Below the pieces are notes generated by a model, which was not told the origin of the DNA, ran no database searches, and worked only from the letters and a program-made list of their open reading frames with translations. DNA of 64,000 nucleotides. Source: Symbiodinium sp. CCMP2592 (lineage: Eukaryota; Sar; Dinophyceae; Suessiales; Symbiodiniaceae). Location: NCBI GenBank assembly GCA_905221615.1, contig CAJNDT010000331.1:62001-126000 (forward strand), in the 5' to 3' direction. Of this stretch, positions 60,263 to 64,000 are shown one piece after another; the first letter of the stretch is position 1, and each line of letters opens with the position of its first letter. A program made the translations under genes and the position numbers.

Positions 60263-60693
60263 TTCCCCAAAGAGAAACCTCAACTGAAACATGATACAAG
60301 CCAGGATCTAAGCCCGAGCCTCTCCGTTACCAGCTGTATCAACTACTTGTAGCTGCAGCAAGTCCGACCAGACCAGGCAGTGACTCCTACAAATACAAAC
60401 CCCCAGGAGAGAACCCCAACATATACAACGTGGTTTAGGGTTTAAGGTTTAGGGGTAGGGTTTGTTTTTGGAAGGGTGTAGGGTTTAGGGAGTGTTGGTG
60501 GTGGGTCCCTCAACCCTGAACCCTCGTAGTATTGTAGCAAGGATCGCGTGAAAGCAACCCATCCTGCCAGTAGCCCTTCCCCAAACCCTTAGTAACCTAC
60601 CTTTTCTTCAAGGACTTATATAAGGAAATCAAAGCAAGGAACCCTCAAAAAGCTACGGTTTCGTGGGGTCCGGGTCAACCCTAAGAGCAGGGG

Positions 60694-60742
60694 AAGCCTC
60701 CATTGCCAGCTTCCGGAGGTCTGGGTGGCTGTCGGTGTGGAT
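60694..60742 (-). CDS. Exon of unassigned gene
   Basis: Acceptor GGAAG|ATC then IHTDSHPDLRKLAMEA to a GC donor. 60760-60930 is GC-rich with all frames open and not interpretable. Confidence 0.5.
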
Positions 60743-60978
60743 CTTCCTTGGGGCTTTGGGGAGCTTCCGAGGCTTCGGAGCTCGCGGAGCTTCGGGGGCT
60801 TCGGGCCGTTTGGGGCCGTTTTCGGCCGCTTGGGGTGTGCGGTTTTCAGGGTTTCGCGTTCGGACGGACGAGCTGGAAAGCGCGAGAACTCCGGCAAGTT
60901 GGCATGGCAACATGGCTCTTCGCACTCCACCCAGACCCCAAACCCTGCATCTCCCCGAACCTCCCTCAATGAACGAAC

Positions 60979-61097
60979 CGCTTAAGAGAGCCGTGGGGCA
61001 GCATCAGGTCATATTGCAGGCCCTTCTTCTGAGCTGTGTACCTTCGAGAGGGCTTCAGGTCTCTTTGTGCAAAGGTGCTCGTGGGCACAGGCAGGAA
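60979..61097 (-). CDS. Exon of unassigned gene
   Basis: Acceptor CTCCAG|TTC and GT donor AAGCG|GTTCGTTC bound 39 codons plus two bases: FLPVPTSTFAQRDLKPSRRY, TAQKKGLQYDLMLPHGSLK. Convincing reading; the antisense plus frame is rejected. Confidence 0.65.
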
Positions 61098-61235
61098 CTG
61101 GAGGGAAGCTGGAACGCTGACAAGACTAGACTTGAGAAGAGCAGTGCCAAGTTTGCCTGCACCTCACATTGAACCTAAACCCTAAACCCTAAACCCCTAA
61201 ATTTGGAGATGTAGGATTTCGGGCTCAGGGCTTTA

Positions 61236-61403
61236 CTCTGCCAAAGCTTGGCCCATGCAATGTGGGCTTTGTGGGTTTGGGGTGAACCCGAAAGCAAAGG
61301 CACCCCGCCGGACAGCGTCTACATTCCGAAAGCCTCCGGTTCCCTTCAGAAGACCAAGGCGCAATTGTGAGACGAAGTGGCCCATGTCCTCGGATGACAC
61401 TGG
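61236..61403 (-). CDS. Exon of unassigned gene
   Basis: After TTCAAG|: PVSSEDMGHFVSQLRLGLLK, GTGGFRNVDAVRRGAFAFGF, TPNPQSPHCMGQALAE to a stop. It may be cut at GT donor GGAAT|GTAGACG (61323). Confidence 0.65.
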
Positions 61404-61509
61404 CTTGAAAAAAAAACGAACACCAAGGCTCTTTTGGCTCTAAACCCTTTTTGAGCAGGGGCTGCGTTGCACATTGCCCTAGGGTTGCTCCTTGCCTTGC
61501 ATCTTTGAG

Positions 61510-61735
61510 TCAGGCATCTGGATCCACTATGAGCGCTGCTCTAAACTCAAACCTTCGAATTCTGCCCTCAACGATCAGGCGAGCAGCCATGCCCTTTGAT
61601 TTGGACTTCGTGAGGAGCAAGTTGACGAAGCCGTGCTTGCCTCGCAGCATCGGCGCTGGACACAGCGAAAGGCTTTCAAGTCTGAGTTCTGAGCTTCTTG
61701 GGTTCGAGGTGCGTGAAGCTTCCCTGAATCCCTCA
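61510..61735 (-). CDS. 75-codon exon of unassigned gene
   Basis: Open to a stop at 61510: EASRTSNPRSSELRLESLSL, CPAPMLRGKHGFVNLLLTKS, KSKGMAARLIVEGRIRRFEF, RAALIVDPDA. Basic and well balanced. It overlaps a 118-codon plus ATG frame that I regard as its antisense shadow, although the plus frame is also protein-like. Confidence 0.55.
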
Positions 61736-61779
61736 AAGCCCCCAAAAGCCCCAAAGCAGCCGCCTCGCAGGCCCTGGAC

Positions 61780-62400
61780 CCTGAACCAAAAAACCCTAAA
61801 TCCCTAAACCCCTGAATCCCTAAACCCATGAATCCTAAACCCTGATCCCTAAACCCTAAATCCCTAAATCCTAAAGACGTCACGAACTACAACCCTAAAT
61901 CCTCAAAACCCTCAACCCTAAACCTTAAATCCCTAAATCCTAAAGCCGTCAAGAACTAAAACCCTAAATCCCCCAAACCCTCAACCCTAAACCTTAAACG
62001 TCAAGAACTAAAACCCCCAATATGGCACCCAAGTACTAAGTTACTAGGATCCTTATTATAACAAGGTATACCCCTAATTTTCGGAAACTCCCTAAATCCT
62101 CAAAACCCTCAACCCTGAACCTTACATCCCTAAATCCTAAAGCCGTCAAGAACCCTAAAACCCGTAATAAAGCACCCAAATACTAGGTTACTAGGATCCT
62201 TATTACCCCTAATTTTCGGAAACTCCCTCAATCCCCAAAACCCTCAACCCTAAACCTTAAACCCCTAAATCCCAAAGCCCTCAAGAACCCTAAAACCCCT
62301 AAATCCCCCGAAACCCTCAACCCTAAAGCTAAAACCCCTAATATAGCACCCTAATAGCACCCTAAATACTAAGATCCTTGTCAGAATAAGGTACCCCTAG
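61780..62400 (-). repeat. CCCTAAA array with embedded family G remnants
   Basis: AAACCCTCAACCCTAAACC and AAATCCCTAAATCC words in tandem, periodically interrupted by family G pieces (AATTTTCGGAAACTCCC at 62085 and 62210; TAGGATCCTTATTA). Confidence 0.85.
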
Positions 62401-62424
62401 TTTTAAATCCCCAAAACCCTCAGA

Positions 62425-62508
62425 GGCCGCCTCGCAGGTAGCCCCAGAGCTGGTGCATCGCCGCCTTCGTCGGGGCGGAGGCCTCGACCTCGGGGACTTC
62501 CGCGGACA
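62425..62508 (-). CDS. Exon of unassigned gene
   Basis: SAEVPEVEASAPTKAAMHQL then WGYLRG, with AG|GTCGAG or GAG|GCC as acceptor and a GC donor (CGAG|GCGGCC). Confidence 0.55.
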
Positions 62509-62514
62509 GAGGGG

Positions 62515-62900
62515 GCTTTAGAGGGCTTAGGGGAGAGAGTTTCGGGGTTAGAAATTAAGGGCTGTAAAGGGTGACAGAGGGGGCTTTAGAGGGCTCAAGG
62601 GGGGGGGGGGGTTAGGGATTAGAGCTTAAGGGTTAGGTTTTAGGGCCATAAAGGTTTCAAGGGGTTAAGGGGGCGGTTTAGGGGTTAGAGCTTAAGGGTT
62701 AGGGTTTAGGCCTGTAAAGGGCTTAGGAGTTTGGGGGTTGCGAGGTTTGGAGGTTTAGGGATTAGGGCTTCGGGGCGTTAGGGGTTGAGGGGTTTTTGGG
62801 GGGGTTTAGGGGTTTGGGGGTTGGGGGATTTACGGGAAGAGGGTGGAAGGGTTTAGGGTATCGCAGGGTTTAGGGCCGTTGGGGGTTTAGGGTCTTATGG
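62515..62900 (+). repeat. G-rich degenerate TTTAGGG array
   Basis: GGGGCTTTAGAGGGCT, GGGTTAGGGATTAGAGCTTA and GGTTTAGGG variants, with a run of 10 G near 62600. Confidence 0.85.
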
Positions 62901-63065
62901 TCTCTATATGCGGGCTTCTATGGGTCTTAGAGGCTTTTGATGTCTTTATGGGTGCTATTATTGACACGAGGGGTTGAGGGTCTTCCGGGTCTTCGAGGCT
63001 CGGCGCAGGAATACATCCTGGAGGCCCTACGAGGGGTTCAAAATTCAGGGATCCCTGAGCACCGC

Positions 63066-63801
63066 CTGAAAGTGAGCTTCGGTGCGAGAGTGGCCCGCGG
63101 GGGCATCTGCAGCTGTGAGTTGTTGGGGCAGAGAGCTCGATCTGCATCGCAAGAAGCCGGATAGAATCCATAACGCACAGATCTTTTCGGGACCATGCAA
63201 TGATGTGGGTAGCTATCTACTTCGGGATCCCTTCCGGCATTCCCAGCTGAATATCTCAAGGTTTGGGGTTTTCCAGCATGTGCCTGAGAGAGAGAGAGCC
63301 TGAGGGTACGACATAATCGATGTGCACGCCGATGCTGTCGTCCGATGCTTCCAGCACGTTGGAGACACATTGCGCCAATTCCTGAGAAGTGGACTTGAAC
63401 AAGACAGGAGGGTTCCTAGTCGAAGATCAAAGACCCCAACGTGAATGACAGAAAGTGATAAGATCATGTTTATGAAGACCACAAAAATCTAAACCCTTTC
63501 TTAACCCTGAAGGCAGCCAATCGCTGAGGCCCTCCCCAGGGTTGTCACCGCTGTCATGATCGTCATGATCACGTTTATGACCATTGTAATCATCACCACC
63601 AGGACGGCAATCTCATTGCCACCACCACCATCACCATCATCATCATCATCCTCTGCAGTACTACTAGCGGCAGTCTTGCCTTGGTGCCTCCTCCAACTGA
63701 TACGTTCCGTCTTCACGGACCCAGATTCCGTCCGAGTCTTGCTCGCAATCGAACCAGAAAGTGCGGAACGAACGAACAAATGGACGAACGAAGACGTGGT
63801 C
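63066..63801 (-). CDS. Three phase-consistent exons of an unassigned gene
   Basis: 63801-63680 (DHVFVRPFVRSFRTFWFDCE, QDSDGIWVREDGTYQLEEAP), 63415-63284 (NPPVLFKSTSQELAQCVSNV, LEASDDSIGVHIDYVVPSGS LSL) and 63141-63066 (SSSLPQQLTAADAPAGHSRT, EAHFQ). Donors are all GC: CCAAG|GCAAGA, CTCAG|GCACAT, TTCAG|GCGGTG. Acceptors AG|G, AG|G, AG|A. Leftover bases complete Arg codons at both junctions. Family not recognised; upstream exons would lie toward 64 kb. Confidence 0.7.
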
Positions 63802-64000
63802 CTTCTTCCGACTTCGGGAAGCTCTACCCGAGAGGCAAAGGGATCCAGTCAGAACAACTTCCTGCGTTCTCAATTCCACATTCTTAATGATCCTATGGCC
63901 TCCGAATGTGGGGTTCTTGACATACGTCTATGCCTCAAAATACGGTACCCCCAACTTAAGAAACCCTTTCAGAGCAGCTGAAGACAAGCCACCGGCCAGA

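Noticed and set aside
61451-61807. 118-codon plus frame
   Set aside because: Antisense to a 75-codon minus reading and ends in CCCTAAA repeat; kept as second choice.

Overview
The window looks like nuclear DNA of a dinoflagellate, probably Symbiodiniaceae-like. Four things point there: degenerate TTTAGGG repeats on both strands, very short exons in long repeat-filled introns, splice donors that are a mix of GT, GC and GA paired with AG (mostly AG|G) acceptors, and a coding signal that is nearly all on the minus strand. There are no prokaryotic operons, tRNAs, rRNAs or CRISPR arrays. Taxonomy is an inference; Chromera or coccidian genomes are less likely alternatives.

Most long ATG-initiated open frames are shadows or low-complexity runs. 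Real coding sequence sits in 30-240 nt minus-strand islands that usually lack an ATG, so I found exons by reading frames across AG|...|GT/GC/GA boundaries and testing phase. The best result is a gene of about 21 exons (53275 down to about 36800) that encodes the whole WbsX-type glycosyltransferase domain in order, from the [11 protein letters not shown] start motif to the [12 protein letters not shown] end motif. The 5' part of a second WbsX gene runs off the left edge (1889 down to about 561). A third gene (30938-27662) ends in a long Arg/Gly/Asp repeat exon whose frame is shown by synonymous variation. Between 7.9 and 27.3 kb, and from 54 kb to the right end, there are dozens more exon islands. 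They include a beta-helix (polymorphic membrane protein type) repeat region at 12.8-13.5 kb, a membrane-protein exon near 19.6 kb, an ankyrin-like exon at 56.5 kb and a phase-consistent three-exon chain at 63.1-63.8 kb. I could not place gene boundaries between most of these islands.

The introns are filled with families of short terminal-inverted-repeat elements (about 90-180 bp), degenerate telomere-like arrays and microsatellites. Several elements coincide with introns. One family has termini reading GTTAGTA at one end and, by symmetry, TACTAAC plus AG at the other, so the inverted repeat itself supplies a donor, a branch point and an acceptor in either orientation. Two independent insertions of this family, and at least one insertion of a TA-duplicating family, lie exactly between exons of matching phase. 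These behave like introners and are the most interesting system in the window.

Layout: 0.5-1.9 kb WbsX gene 1; 2.2-4.3 kb palindromic and AT-rich repeats; 4.3-7.6 kb mainly simple repeats; 7.9-27.3 kb unassigned minus-strand exons with many elements; 27.7-31.8 kb RGD-repeat gene and upstream exons; 32.3-34 kb AT-rich and TTTCC repeats; 34.2-36.3 kb unassigned exons; 36.8-53.3 kb WbsX gene 2; 54-63.8 kb further unassigned exons and repeats.
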